This document shows positions 36,318 through 46,202 of a DNA stretch of 64,000 nucleotides, piece by piece (the first letter of the stretch is position 1; each line of letters begins with the position of its first letter). The notes beneath the pieces were generated by a model. The model ran no database searches. It saw only the letters and a program-made list of their open reading frames with translations, and had not been told where the DNA came from. The DNA is from Candidatus Scalindua sp. (GTDB lineage: Bacteria > Planctomycetota > Brocadiia > Brocadiales > Scalinduaceae): positions 251,394-315,393 of the forward strand of contig JALDRB010000003.1 of assembly GCA_031316155.1 (NCBI GenBank). Direction: 5' to 3'. Both the position numbers and the translations under genes were made by a program.

Positions 36318-36629
36318 TTGGAAACTATTATTCATGGAAGACATTTAGACATCACAGAAGCGATTGAAAATTATGTCAATAAGAAGGCATCTAAACTTAT
36401 AAAATATCATGAAAAAATAAATAAAATACAATTCACCTTAAAAATTGAAGGCCTAAACCATATAGTGGAATCAGTTTGTACGGTTAAAGGAGTTGTACTT
36501 GTTGCTGAGGCCTCAAATCCTGATATGTATGCTGCTATAGATTTAGTAATGGATAAACTGGAAAAACAATTTATTCGATTAAGAGAAAAAATGAAACAGC
36601 ACAGAAATATCAAGAGTGAAGAGATTTAG
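36318..36629 (+). CDS. hpf: ribosome hibernation promoting factor
   Basis: The 103-residue protein starts at TTG with AAAGAAAGGAA upstream. HGRHLDITEAIENYVNKKAS and the later KLEKQFIRLREKMKQHR are the short HPF/YfiA family. It binds the decoding centre of idle ribosomes. It precedes ptsN, as in many bacteria where the rpoN-hpf-ptsN order is conserved. Confidence 0.9.
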   Translation: METIIHGRHLDITEAIENYVNKKASKLIKYHEKINKIQFTLKIEGLNHIVESVCTVKGVVLVAEASNPDMYAAIDLVMDKLEKQFIRLREKMKQHRNIKSEEI

Positions 36630-36738
36630 GCTGAATGTATGATGTTCGGCGGTGAGTTTTTGTAATTTATAGAGTTTTACTACTTTTTTTTATTGTTTTA
36701 ATTAATTTAATATTACATGTTTATCGTAAGGGTTACTT

Positions 36739-37209
36739 ATGAAACTAATAGATTTTATTGAAGAGGATACCATATTAGGTGATTTAAAGTCCACCGATAA
36801 GGAATCAGTTATACGTGAGATGGTTGAGGTCCTTTGTGATCTGAAAAAGATTGATGAGGAAGATATCAATGATGTGATGGATGCCCTTTTAAGAAGAGAA
36901 AAGGTGGGGAGTACAGGTATAGGTAAAGGCGTTGCTGTTCCACACACGAAACATAAGTGTGTTACAAAGATAACAGGTGCGTTTGCACGTTCATTAAAGG
37001 GGATAGAGTTTGATGCGCTTGATGGGGAACCCGTTTATCTATTTTTTTTGCTACTTTCACCTCACGATTCAACAGATCTGCATCTTGCAGCTTTGGAAAA
37101 GATTTCATTGGCAATTAGAAATCCTGATTTTCGCAATTTTATTAAAAATGCTTCTGGCAAATCAGAAATTGTTGAAATCATAAAAGAAGTCGATGAAGTT
37201 AAAACATAG
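36739..37209 (+). CDS. ptsN: PTS EIIA-type regulatory protein
   Basis: The 156 residues match EIIA-Ntr/fructose: GSTGIGKGVAVPHTKHKCV with the phosphorylated His, and LHLAALEKISLAIRNPDF. No EIIB or EIIC gene is visible, so it is regulatory: it takes phosphate from HPr and signals nitrogen, carbon or potassium state. It lies between hpf and the EI gene. Confidence 0.9.
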   Translation: MKLIDFIEEDTILGDLKSTDKESVIREMVEVLCDLKKIDEEDINDVMDALLRREKVGSTGIGKGVAVPHTKHKCVTKITGAFARSLKGIEFDALDGEPVYLFFLLLSPHDSTDLHLAALEKISLAIRNPDFRNFIKNASGKSEIVEIIKEVDEVKT

Positions 37210-37229
37210 TAGATGGGAGAAAGTGTCCA

Positions 37230-39260
37230 TTGTCCAAATATCGAATGATTGCTGAACGGAGGATAACGATCCCGAATGTTAATGGTCTACATGCAAGACC
37301 AGCAACGCGTTTTGCAGAAATAGCAAACAAATTTAGCTCCGAAATATTTGTTAGCATATTAAATAAGGAGAAGGTAAACGGAAAAAGTATTATGGATCTT
37401 TTAACGTTAGGAGCTAAAAGAGGGACTGAGATCATAGTAAGTGCTGAAGGAGAGGATAAAGAAGACGCCTTAGATGCATTAGAGGGACTTGTTAGCGATA
37501 GTTTTAATGAGGATAATATGGAGATAAGAAAGGGGATTGCAGTTGCTCCGGGTGTAGTCATCAAAGAGGCCTTTGTTTTGGAAAGTGAAGGTTACCGGAT
37601 ACCACGCCACTTGATTGCAGAAGATGAGGTTCCAAAAGAAATTGCCAGGCTAGAAGATGCAATAAAATCTGCGATGAGAGAGATTAACGAATTAGAGGGC
37701 AATATTTCAAAGAAGCTTGGATCTCAAATTAGTACTATTTTCGCAACTCACAGGTTAATGCTGGAAGATAATAAGCTAAGAAGTGAGTTTGTGAAAAAAA
37801 TCAAAAAAAATAAGTTCAGCGCCGAGTATGCTGTTTCATTGTCTTTACGTGTATACGTAAGAAAATTTCAAGATATTGATGATTCATATCTTTCTGCACG
37901 GGTAGGAGACATTTTTGATATCGAAAAAAGACTTTTAAGGAATTTATTGGGCGAAAAGAAAGAGGAGCTGGAAAATCTTACCAGGGAAGTTATCATTGTT
38001 GCTCACGATCTGAGTCCTTCACAAACGGCATCCTTGGATACGTCAAAAGTGAAGGGTTTTGTTACAGACATGGGGGGAAGGACATCACATTCTGCTATTG
38101 TAGCCAGAGCTTTGGGAATACCAGCTGTAGTTGGATTAAGTACGGTAACAATAGAGGTTTTTGGTGGGGATCTCATAATTGTTGACGGTAATCAGGGAGT
38201 TGTAATAATTAGGCCGGATGAAAAAACCTTGAAAAAATATGAATCAATTGAAAAAAAATTTCATATGTTTGAGGAGAAACTTGTATCGGAACTGAAAGAT
38301 TTGCCTGCTGTAACATTAGACGGAAGAGAGATTGAGATTTTGGGTAATATAGATTTCCCACGTGAGATTGGTGCAAGTCTGAGTCATGGGGCAGCAGGTA
38401 TTGGCTTGTACAGAACAGAATTTTTGTATCTGGGTTCCAAGAGTGTTCCTACTGAAGAGGAGCATTTTGACGCTTATACAAAATCCATTGAGGAACTAAA
38501 AGGTAAGTCAATCATCATAAGGACAGTTGATCTTGGAGGGGATAAAATTTTCCCAACAGAAACAAATAATGAGGCGAATCCTTTTCTTGGTTGTCGTTCG
38601 ATTCGTTATTGCCTGGAACACCCTGATCTTTTCAAATTGCAGCTTCGTGCGATCTTGAGAGCCTCGGCTTTTGGAAATGTAAAAATTCTGTTCCCTTTAA
38701 TTTCGTCCTTACAAGAGTTACGAAAAGCAAAAAATGTGGTAAAGGAAGTGATGGAAGAGTTATCGAGTGAAGGGATAGATTTTGATAAAGACATAAAAAT
38801 TGGAATCATGATAGAGGTTCCTTCTGCTGTTATGTTAGCCGATCTTTTTGCAAAAGAAGTTGATTTCTTCAGTTTTGGTACAAACGACCTTATACAATAC
38901 ACTTTAGCAATAGACAGAAATAATGAAAAAGTTGCGCATCTTTTTTCTCCAGCTGATCCTGCAATATTAAGATCGTTAAAAATGGTTATTAAGGTTGCTG
39001 AAGAACATAACATTAAAGTTGGGATCTGTGGTGAAATGGGCGGTCAGGTTGAATATACTATGTTACTGTTGGGACTTGGCTTAAGAGAATTTAGTGTTGC
39101 ACCTGCCATGGTTATACCCGAAGTGAAAAAGATTATTAGGTCTGTTACCTATGAGAGGACTAAGGAAATTGCGGATACTGTCTGTTCCTTTGATGATGCT
39201 GAAGAGACAACAAAGTACCTTCGTGATATTGCACGGAAAATCATACCTGAAATTTTTTAA
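37230..39260 (+). CDS. ptsI: HPr-enzyme I fusion phosphotransferase
   Basis: Residues 1-92 are HPr: NGLHARPATRFAE with His21 as the phosphorylation site and GKSIMDLLTLGA. From about 97 follows a full enzyme I: FVTDMGGRTSHSAIVARALG with active His287, and the PEP-binding barrel (GIGLYRTEFLYL, GTNDLIQYTLAIDRNN, GICGEMGG). So both first steps of the PTS are in one chain of 676 residues. TTG 37230 is the likely start; ATG 37245 is possible. It directly serves the EIIA gene upstream. Confidence 0.9.
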   Translation: MSKYRMIAERRITIPNVNGLHARPATRFAEIANKFSSEIFVSILNKEKVNGKSIMDLLTLGAKRGTEIIVSAEGEDKEDALDALEGLVSDSFNEDNMEIRKGIAVAPGVVIKEAFVLESEGYRIPRHLIAEDEVPKEIARLEDAIKSAMREINELEGNISKKLGSQISTIFATHRLMLEDNKLRSEFVKKIKKNKFSAEYAVSLSLRVYVRKFQDIDDSYLSARVGDIFDIEKRLLRNLLGEKKEELENLTREVIIVAHDLSPSQTASLDTSKVKGFVTDMGGRTSHSAIVARALGIPAVVGLSTVTIEVFGGDLIIVDGNQGVVIIRPDEKTLKKYESIEKKFHMFEEKLVSELKDLPAVTLDGREIEILGNIDFPREIGASLSHGAAGIGLYRTEFLYLGSKSVPTEEEHFDAYTKSIEELKGKSIIIRTVDLGGDKIFPTETNNEANPFLGCRSIRYCLEHPDLFKLQLRAILRASAFGNVKILFPLISSLQELRKAKNVVKEVMEELSSEGIDFDKDIKIGIMIEVPSAVMLADLFAKEVDFFSFGTNDLIQYTLAIDRNNEKVAHLFSPADPAILRSLKMVIKVAEEHNIKVGICGEMGGQVEYTMLLLGLGLREFSVAPAMVIPEVKKIIRSVTYERTKEIADTVCSFDDAEETTKYLRDIARKIIPEIF

Positions 39261-39300
39261 GAAGGTAAATTATTTTTTAATAAAAGTTATTGTTTTACTA

Positions 39301-39924
39301 TTGAGAATTCAAATAAGATTTAAAAAACAAGGAAGTTTAAGATTTATATCTCATCATAACTTAATGAAACTTTTTGAAAGGGCGATACGCAGGGCAGAGA
39401 TTCCCATAAAAATGTCTGAAGGTTTTAACCCTAGACCAAAGATTATCTTTCCTTTAGCGTTACCAGTTGGTATTAAAGGGGCTGACGAGAAATTAGGGCT
39501 TGTACTTTCTGAATGTTTGAGCGTTGACGATGTTGAATCCAGACTAAAAGAGCAACTCCCGGAAGGTATACAAATTATTTCTGTCGAATTGGTCTCAAAT
39601 CGACAAAGTTCTATCGTATCTGATATAACCTACAGGGTTAAACTAAAAAATGAGATTGTGCTGGAGACAATTAAAATAGAAGAATTTCTGTCCAGAAGTG
39701 TGATTTATACTCAAAGGAATGGGAAAAAGCAGCTGTTTGATATAAAGCCTTCGATCATTAATGTTACCGTTAATTCAGAATTCATTACTCTGGATTTGAA
39801 GATGACGCCGAAGGGAATGGCTCGACCTGAAGAGGTATTATCATGCCTGGGATTAAAAGTTGGCAAAGACTATGTGATAACCGACATGGTTAGAACGAGA
39901 GTGAATCTATCTTCCTCATATTAG
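39301..39924 (+). CDS. DUF2344 (TIGR03936) protein
   Basis: Protein starting RIQIRFKKQGSLRFISHHNL, with KMSEGFNPRPKIIFPLALPV, typical of DUF2344. This family is usually fused to or follows a radical SAM protein and stands before rng. Here it is separate; the start at TTG 39301 is uncertain, with no good ribosome site. It stands directly before rng, the conserved order. Confidence 0.8.
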   Translation: MRIQIRFKKQGSLRFISHHNLMKLFERAIRRAEIPIKMSEGFNPRPKIIFPLALPVGIKGADEKLGLVLSECLSVDDVESRLKEQLPEGIQIISVELVSNRQSSIVSDITYRVKLKNEIVLETIKIEEFLSRSVIYTQRNGKKQLFDIKPSIINVTVNSEFITLDLKMTPKGMARPEEVLSCLGLKVGKDYVITDMVRTRVNLSSSY

Positions 39925-39961
39925 AGTAAAGTTACTGGTTGGTAAACGTCAAAGGAAGATA

Positions 39962-41479
39962 ATGAAAAAGAAAATGCTAGTTAACGTTGTTGAGCCTGAG
40001 GAGAGTAGAATTGCAATTTTGGAAGACGGAGTACTTGAGGAGTTGTATATTGAAAGAATTTCTCGTGAACAAATTGCGGGAAACATATATAAAGGGCGTG
40101 TCGTTAATATTGAACCAAGTATTGAAGCTGCATTTGTTGACATAGGACTGTCGAAGAATGGATTTCTTCATGCTTCAGATGTCCGATCTCTGTCCGGTAA
40201 TGGAGAGCAGCTAAATGAGGAAGCCCCAAGAATTAGAGGGAATAAGGCGAGTATTAAATCACTTCTGAAACTTGATCAGGAAGTACTGGTTCAGGTTATT
40301 AAGGAGGGGATGGGTGATAAAGGACCCAGTTTGACAACATTCATCAGCATACCAGGAAGGTACTTGGTATTAATGCCAGAGGTAAAGCGTGTTGGAGTCT
40401 CTAGAAAAATACCGGACGAAGCAGAAAGAAAAAGACTTAAACAGATAATTGAAGAGTTAAAACCTCCTCCTCACATTGGTTTTATTGTAAGAACTGCTGG
40501 CGAAAACCAAACAAAACGTGAGTTGTCGAGGGATCTTAATTATCTTCAGAAACTATGGAAAGTTATAGATGCCAAAGCAGAAAAAAGTGGTGCTCCATCT
40601 CCGATATATCAGGAAAGTGATTTAGTAATCCGCACGATTCGAGACATTTTTACAACAGATATTGATGAGATAATCATTGACTCTGAAGCAGTTTTTAAGA
40701 AGATACGCTATTTTCTGCGATTAATAATGCCAAGGAGTGTGAAAAAATTAAGGTTTTACAGTGAACCAGAACCTCTGTTTCACAAATATCAGATTGAAAA
40801 TGAGATAGAAAAAATACATAAAAAAGAAGTTCGTCTCCCGCGAGGAGGTTCTATCGTAATTGAACAAACTGAAGCATTGGTGGCAATAGACGTAAATAGT
40901 GGTAAATACAGGGAGGAGAGTGATCCGGAAAGAACTGCATTTAAGACAAACCTTAAAGCTGCGAAAGAAATTGCCCGTCAAATTAGATTGCGTGATATGG
41001 GGGGAGTGATTATCATTGATTTTATAGATATGAAAGATGAAAGGAATATAAGATCAATAGAAAAAGTAGCAGAAGTAGCCTTAAAAAGGGATCGTGCGAG
41101 AACAAAGATTCTTAAAATGTCCAAATTCGGTATTATTGAGATGACACGTCAACGCATTAGACCCAGTCTTAAAGCCGTAATTTACGAGAGGTGCAAGTGT
41201 TGTGAGGGGACAGGAGAGGTAAAGACAATCGAAAGCACTTGTCTTGATTTGATGAGGCAGATAAAATCAGCGGTAAACAATGCTCAGATTAAGAAAATAG
41301 AGATTATTGCCAGTGATAAAGTGACAGACTATTTGTTGAATTTGAAAAGGAGACAGATCTTAGAGCTTGAGGGGAAATTCTTAAAAGAGATCACGATTAG
41401 ATGTGATACGACCTACAAAGTTGGTGAGATTACGATCCATTACTGTGATAAAAATGGGAACCGTATTACCATTAAGTGA
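39962..41479 (+). CDS. rng: ribonuclease E/G family
   Basis: The 505 residues contain the S1 domain with GNIYKGRVVNIEPSIEAAF, the DNase I-like core with VAIDVNSGK and IIIDFIDMKDERN carrying the catalytic aspartates, and the zinc link CKCCEGTGE. The long RNase E C-terminal scaffold is absent, so the RNase G-like role in rRNA and mRNA processing is likely. AAAGGAAGAT precedes the ATG. Confidence 0.95.
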   Translation: MKKKMLVNVVEPEESRIAILEDGVLEELYIERISREQIAGNIYKGRVVNIEPSIEAAFVDIGLSKNGFLHASDVRSLSGNGEQLNEEAPRIRGNKASIKSLLKLDQEVLVQVIKEGMGDKGPSLTTFISIPGRYLVLMPEVKRVGVSRKIPDEAERKRLKQIIEELKPPPHIGFIVRTAGENQTKRELSRDLNYLQKLWKVIDAKAEKSGAPSPIYQESDLVIRTIRDIFTTDIDEIIIDSEAVFKKIRYFLRLIMPRSVKKLRFYSEPEPLFHKYQIENEIEKIHKKEVRLPRGGSIVIEQTEALVAIDVNSGKYREESDPERTAFKTNLKAAKEIARQIRLRDMGGVIIIDFIDMKDERNIRSIEKVAEVALKRDRARTKILKMSKFGIIEMTRQRIRPSLKAVIYERCKCCEGTGEVKTIESTCLDLMRQIKSAVNNAQIKKIEIIASDKVTDYLLNLKRRQILELEGKFLKEITIRCDTTYKVGEITIHYCDKNGNRITIK

Positions 41480-41669
41480 AGTGAACGTTTTACATGCTGA
41501 GAAATTTAACAAATCTATTTGGTAGTATTGTGAACATCGGTTTACCCTCTAAACCGGTAGTGAGAATAAAAGAGTTTTGACTGCAAACGTGGGTTTAACA
41601 GTCAAAAATATGTCAAAGTTAAAGAACATATGTTTACAGATTGAAATAGGGTGAAAGGAGAGAGCGGTT
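41480..41669 (+). promoter_or_regulatory. rplU leader with two hairpins
   Basis: CGGTTTA-CCCTC-TAAACCG (41538-41556) and TTTTGACTG ... CAGTCAAAA (41575-41607) are perfect stems of 7 and 9 bases before the L21 gene. They may be an L21 autoregulatory site or RNase processing signals. I see no clear T-run behind them. Confidence 0.45.
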
Positions 41670-41984
41670 ATGTATGCGGTTATAAAAAATGAAGGAAAAC
41701 AATATAAGGTTGAGCCCGGAAAAAGTTTACAAATTGATTTAAAGGAAAATCTCAAGAAGGGTGATATACTGGAGTTTAACGATGTCTTGATGGTTTCGAA
41801 AGAAGGGGAAACAATCGTTGGCAAGCCAAATGTTGAAAACGCAAAGGTAATATCTGAAGTCCAGGGGCACGTAAAAGGAAAAAAAGTGGTAATTATGAAG
41901 TTTAGACGCCGAAAAGATTCCAGGACAAAAAATGGGCACAGACAAAGATACACGAGAATTAAGGTTAATGAGATAATTTCATGA
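41670..41984 (+). CDS. rplU: 50S ribosomal protein L21
   Basis: The 104 residues begin MYAVIKNEGKQYKVEPGKSL and close KVVIMKFRRRKDSRTKNGHR, standard L21. It binds 23S rRNA near L20. It is followed by rpmA with 46 bases between. AAAGGAGAGAG precedes the start. Confidence 0.97.
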   Translation: MYAVIKNEGKQYKVEPGKSLQIDLKENLKKGDILEFNDVLMVSKEGETIVGKPNVENAKVISEVQGHVKGKKVVIMKFRRRKDSRTKNGHRQRYTRIKVNEIIS

Positions 41985-42030
41985 TACGGTATAATCAGAT
42001 AAAAATTGTTGATTTAAAAGGAGATGGTAA

Positions 42031-42273
42031 ATGGCTCATAAGAAAGGTCAAAGTTCTACGAGAAACGGTAGAGACAGTAATGCCCAAAACCGTGGTATAA
42101 AACGGTACGGCGGAGAGTATGTTACATCTGGTTCAATTATAGTTCGTCAATGTGGTACAAAATTCAAGCCAGGATTAAATGTTGGATGCGGAAGGGATTA
42201 TACCCTGTTTACGAAAATTGATGGTACGGTTACCTTTGAAGCCGGTCGTCGTATCAGCGTATATCCGGTATAA
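42031..42273 (+). CDS. rpmA: 50S ribosomal protein L27
   Basis: [20 protein letters not shown] is the L27 tail that reaches the peptidyl-transferase centre, without the cleaved extension found in Firmicutes. Residue pattern RRISVYPV ends the protein. AAAGGAGATGG precedes the ATG. It lies in the usual rplU-rpmA-obg order. Confidence 0.97.
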   Translation: MAHKKGQSSTRNGRDSNAQNRGIKRYGGEYVTSGSIIVRQCGTKFKPGLNVGCGRDYTLFTKIDGTVTFEAGRRISVYPV

Positions 42274-42324
42274 CGGGGAACCTGGCATTTAAAACATAAA
42301 CTACATGAGTACTTTGATATGGAA

Positions 42325-42350
42325 GGGAGCAAAGCATGCTCCCTTTTTTT
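42325..42350 (+). terminator. rho-independent terminator or attenuator between rpmA and obg
   Basis: GGGAGCA-AAGCA-TGCTCCC is followed by TTTTTTT. It lies only 14 bases before the obg start, so it can lower obg expression relative to the ribosomal genes, and obg would need readthrough. Confidence 0.8.
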
Positions 42351-42364
42351 ATAGGTAGAGAACA

Positions 42365-43375
42365 ATGGTTGTAGTAGATGAAGCATCAATCTATGTAAAG
42401 GCTGGTAATGGTGGTGATGGATGTGTAAGTTTCCGTCGTGAAAAGTTTGTGCCTCGCGGTGGGCCAGATGGAGGAGATGGTGGCAAAGGAGGCTCTATTT
42501 TCTTGTATGTTAATGATAAAATAGATACCTTAATGGATATACCTTCAAAGTCAAGGTTTATTGCAGAAAATGGAGCATGCGGGACTGGTCGAAACAGGTA
42601 TGGTAAAGACGGGAAAGACCTGGTAATTGATGTGCCAACAGGAACAGTAGTGAAGGACTTGAAAACAGGTCGTATGATTAAGGATCTTGATAAAGCTGGT
42701 GTTTGTGTTAGAATTGCCGTGGGAGGGAGTAAAGGCCGGGGTAATGTCCACTTTAAATCTCCAACAAATCAGACTCCACGCATTGCTGGTAAAGGGAAAA
42801 AAGGCCAGGAACGTTGGCTTAAGCTTGAATTAAAATTAATTGCTGATGTTGGTATTATAGGTTTACCGAATGGCGGAAAATCTACTTTTCTTTCTCGGAT
42901 CTCTTCTGCACGGCCAAAAATTGCGAGTTATCCCTTTACAACACTTCAACCGCAATTGGGAATTGTTGATTTGGAGGATTTCAGAAGGTTAGTCTTTGCA
43001 GATATACCGGGTATTATAAAGGATGCTCATAGTGGATTTGGTTTGGGAAATACTTTTTTACGACATATTGAAAGAACAAAGGTTCTTATCCACCTGATAG
43101 ATATTGCTTCAGATCGAGATCCTTTGGAAGCATACAACACGATTAGAAGAGAGTTAAAACTATTTAATCATGGGTTAAGCGAAAAACCTGAAATTGTAGT
43201 GGTGAATAAGATTGATTTATTAGAATCTGGAATACTTCTTTCTCTTGTGAAGGATTTGACTAAAAAATTGTCCCGGCCTGTGTATCCCATCTCCGCAGCA
43301 ACGGGTAAAAATGTGAATATTTTAATTAAAAGGGCTGCAAATTTAGTTTATAAAAAAAACAAAGTTGAGGTTTGA
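42365..43375 (+). CDS. obg: Obg GTPase
   Basis: The 336-residue protein has the glycine-rich Obg fold (VKAGNGGDGCVSFRREKFVP, GGPDGGDGGKGGSI) and the G domain: GLPNGGKSTF (G1), FADIPGII (G3), NKIDLL (G4). The C-terminal OCT domain is lacking, as often. Obg acts in 50S assembly and stress control. It overlaps no gene and lies right behind a terminator. Confidence 0.96.
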   Translation: MVVVDEASIYVKAGNGGDGCVSFRREKFVPRGGPDGGDGGKGGSIFLYVNDKIDTLMDIPSKSRFIAENGACGTGRNRYGKDGKDLVIDVPTGTVVKDLKTGRMIKDLDKAGVCVRIAVGGSKGRGNVHFKSPTNQTPRIAGKGKKGQERWLKLELKLIADVGIIGLPNGGKSTFLSRISSARPKIASYPFTTLQPQLGIVDLEDFRRLVFADIPGIIKDAHSGFGLGNTFLRHIERTKVLIHLIDIASDRDPLEAYNTIRRELKLFNHGLSEKPEIVVVNKIDLLESGILLSLVKDLTKKLSRPVYPISAATGKNVNILIKRAANLVYKKNKVEV

Positions 43376-43476
43376 ATCAGCATTGTCCCGTTAGGTTTTT
43401 GTGTGTTTTATTTATTGCCCAGAAGCTGTCATTTCCGTACGGTTTGAGTGGAAATTCAGGATACGATAACCTCTGG

Positions 43477-43501
43477 ATACCCGATTAAAACGTTCGGGTA
43501 T
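43477..43501. other. hairpin between obg and coaX
   Basis: ATACCCG ... CGGGTAT, a 7-base stem with 11-base loop in the 215-base gap. No T-run follows. Purpose unknown. Confidence 0.4.
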
Positions 43502-43590
43502 AACAAAAACCGCGCAGGCAAATTTCTGACCGGACACTATTGAGTTTAAATGAGGTTTGTATTTGGAACCGGTTTGAGGTATACCGTTAC

Positions 43591-44337
43591 ATGATCTTAG
43601 CCGTAGATATTGGCAATACAAATATTAATATGGGTAGTTTCAGAGAAAATAAGCTTGTATCTCATTCTTGTATTAATGGTGAGAGTTTAATGCAACAGAG
43701 AACACTTTTCTCTCTTGACTCATCTCTGTTGAATGAAATCCAATACATTGTAATTGCTTCCGTAAACCCTGGGATCGAATCCGCCTTTTATAAATATTTG
43801 GATAATGAATACACAAAAAAAGTTTTAAAAATCATGAGAGACATACAACTAAGTATGCCTGTGCTTGTTGATAAACCTGAAAAAGTAGGGGTTGATAGAT
43901 TGGTTAATGCTCTCGCAGCATTCAAACGTACAGAGACATCAACTATTGTTATTGATTTTGGTACTGCCATTACTTTTGATATCGTATCAAAAGGCGGGGA
44001 GTTCCTTGGAGGATTGATTATGCCGGGGTTAGAGACATCTGCGTTCGCCCTGAATAAAAGGACTGCATATTTACCGAAAGTGGATATAAAAAAACCGGAC
44101 AAAATAATCGGAAAAGACACGAATTCTGCAATATTATCGGGAATCTACAACGGTACAGTTGGTGCTGTTTTATATATACTGAAAGAAATACAGCGAGAAT
44201 TAGGAAGTGTTCAATCTATTGTTACTACCGGCGGAGATGCAAGGAAGTTTATAGAGGATCTCCCGCAGGATAATATGTATATTCCCCATTTAACGCTGGA
44301 AGGGATAAAGATAGCTTTTGAAGAGAGTATTGATTGA
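43591..44337 (+). CDS. coaX: type III pantothenate kinase
   Basis: ATG 43591 starts MILAVDIGNTNINMGSF, the ATP phosphate loop of the ASKHA fold. DFGTAITFDIVSKGGEFLGG, IMPGLETSAFAL and VTTGGDAR complete the CoaX signature. It makes 4-phosphopantothenate, the first step of coenzyme A synthesis. The frame back to 43540 is not needed. Confidence 0.95.
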   Translation: MILAVDIGNTNINMGSFRENKLVSHSCINGESLMQQRTLFSLDSSLLNEIQYIVIASVNPGIESAFYKYLDNEYTKKVLKIMRDIQLSMPVLVDKPEKVGVDRLVNALAAFKRTETSTIVIDFGTAITFDIVSKGGEFLGGLIMPGLETSAFALNKRTAYLPKVDIKKPDKIIGKDTNSAILSGIYNGTVGAVLYILKEIQRELGSVQSIVTTGGDARKFIEDLPQDNMYIPHLTLEGIKIAFEESID

Positions 44338-44343
44338 TGATTT

Positions 44344-44802
44344 CTAAGAAACGTGTTTCTCTTTCGTTTCCTTTAATTTATTTAAGATGATTTTGTACTG
44401 TTCCTCATTTCTCAATCTGTCAAGATCTGTGTCATTTTCCAGGTGCTTTATGTCGCTATAGCCGAAATCAATTGATTTGCTTAAGGAGGCAAACGCGAGA
44501 TCTGTTTTTCCCAATAGGGAATAACTACATGCCAGATTATAATGAACCACCGGATCGTGAGGTTTTAGCGCTACTAATTTCAAGTCTAATTGCAAACCTT
44601 TATCGAACTTGCCCTCGGAAGTGTACGCATTTCCAAGATACATGAGACACTCTAAATAGTTTGGGTAATTTTCTATTATGCCTTCAAAGAACCAGATTGT
44701 GAACTCTTCATTCGTTTTTTGAAACTCAGTTGCTTTTAAATTAAATTCATATTCGGGAATTTTTACTGACATGGGGGAAAAATTAAATTTGTTTATCTTC
44801 AT
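44344..44802 (-). CDS. TPR-containing protein
   Basis: The 152 residues form about three tetratricopeptide repeats (YPNYLECLMYLGNAYTSEGK, HDPVVHYNLACSYSLLGKTD). No signal peptide. The protein ends in LDRLRNEEQYKIILNKLKE. It is convergent to coaX with only 6 bases between the stops. Its partner is unknown. Confidence 0.8.
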   Translation of the reverse strand: MKINKFNFSPMSVKIPEYEFNLKATEFQKTNEEFTIWFFEGIIENYPNYLECLMYLGNAYTSEGKFDKGLQLDLKLVALKPHDPVVHYNLACSYSLLGKTDLAFASLSKSIDFGYSDIKHLENDTDLDRLRNEEQYKIILNKLKETKEKHVS

Positions 44803-44937
44803 AAGCGGCTTGATACGTAAAATAAAAAGGTTGTATTTAGTTTAGTATAATTTTGATTATAGTCAAGATGATTCTGGTACGACAGATGATTTTGCAATTT
44901 TATGATTTATTGTCTTCAGTGTTAATTCCCTTTCCAC

Positions 44938-44966
44938 TTGACACACATTTATTAGACAAGTAGAAT
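44938..44966 (+). promoter_or_regulatory. sigma70 promoter of the suc-kor cluster
   Basis: TTGACA (44938-44943), a 17-base spacer and TAGAAT (44961-44966), 66 bases before sucC: near-consensus and correctly placed for transcription of sucC and the genes behind. Confidence 0.65.
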
Positions 44967-45032
44967 CATACTCTTGTGTTTATCTCGTTTTAAACTTTTC
45001 CCTTTGGATTACTATTTTTTTAAAGGTTACCA

Positions 45033-46202
45033 TTGAAACTCTACGAATACCAGGCAAAGGAAATTCTTTGCAAACATAAAATCAAAGTTCCTCATGGAGT
45101 AGTAGTAACTGACACAGAAACTATAGCAGAAGCGTATGGGAATTTTGAAGACAAAAAATGTGTTATCAAGGCTCAGGTTCATGCAGGTGGGAGAGGAAAG
45201 GGTGGCGGGATAAAAATAGCAAGAACAGCGGAAGAAGCGAAAAGATTTACCTCGGAGATGATAGGGTCTCGCCTGATAACACCACAGACAGGGAATAAAG
45301 GAATAAAGGTCAAAAAGATACTTGTTGAAGAGGCTCTTGATATTAAAAAAGAGTTATATTTAGCTATCTCTATAGACAGGAGTACTTTTACTCCTATTAT
45401 TATGTGTAGTACTGAAGGTGGGATGGAAATAGAAGAGGTTGCCTCGAAGTCTCCTGGCAAGATCACTAAGGAACGAATCGATCCGATTATGGGTATTTAT
45501 GGTTTTCAAGCACGTAAAATAGCACATGATTTGGGTTTGACTGGCCAACTCCTGGTTGAGGCTGCTCAGTTTATTGCAAATCTGTATGAGGTGTTCCTCG
45601 TAAACGACTGCTCACTTCTGGAAATAAATCCTCTCGTGTTGACGAGTAAAGAAGAAATTGTCGCACTGGATGTAAAAATGGATATTGATGATAATGCGCT
45701 TTTTCGACACAAGGAGTTTTTGCAGATGAGGGATTTTTCGGAGGATGATGCTACTGAAGGCAAAGCTACAGAGTCGGGTTTGAGTTATATAGGGCTTGAA
45801 GGAAACATTGGTTGCTTAGTAAATGGTGCAGGTTTGGCAATGGCGACAATGGATATTATCAAGTTTTATGGTGGTATGCCTGCTAATTTCCTGGATGTTG
45901 GAGGTGATGCACCGGTTGAAAGGGTAACAACTGCATTTGAATTAATTTTTTCTGACCAGAAGGTTAAAGGCGTGCTCGTTAATATTTTTGGTGGCATTAT
46001 GAAATGTGATATTGTTGCTGAGGGTATTATTCAGGCTGTTAGAAAAGTGGGTATTCATGTACCGCTCGTGGTCAGGTTGGAAGGTACGAATGTTCGAGTT
46101 GCAAAAAAAATCCTTGATAATTCTGAGCTCAACATGATTGTCGCCGAAAGCATGAGGGATGCAGCCGAAAAGATAGTAAGAGCCGTAAATGATAAAGAAT
46201 GA
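45033..46202 (+). CDS. sucC: succinyl-CoA ligase beta subunit
   Basis: Starting at TTG ([20 protein letters not shown]), the 389 residues carry the ATP-grasp fold with [16 protein letters not shown] and the CoA-ligase domain ([30 protein letters not shown]). It joins succinate and CoA with ATP or GTP, reversibly. It overlaps sucD by 4 bases. Confidence 0.95.
   Translation: MKLYEYQAKEILCKHKIKVPHGVVVTDTETIAEAYGNFEDKKCVIKAQVHAGGRGKGGGIKIARTAEEAKRFTSEMIGSRLITPQTGNKGIKVKKILVEEALDIKKELYLAISIDRSTFTPIIMCSTEGGMEIEEVASKSPGKITKERIDPIMGIYGFQARKIAHDLGLTGQLLVEAAQFIANLYEVFLVNDCSLLEINPLVLTSKEEIVALDVKMDIDDNALFRHKEFLQMRDFSEDDATEGKATESGLSYIGLEGNIGCLVNGAGLAMATMDIIKFYGGMPANFLDVGGDAPVERVTTAFELIFSDQKVKGVLVNIFGGIMKCDIVAEGIIQAVRKVGIHVPLVVRLEGTNVRVAKKILDNSELNMIVAESMRDAAEKIVRAVNDKE

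Noticed and set aside
39151..39300. Extension of the DUF2344 frame into the HPr-EI gene
   Set aside because: It overlaps the conserved end of enzyme I in another frame; the family start is near 39301.
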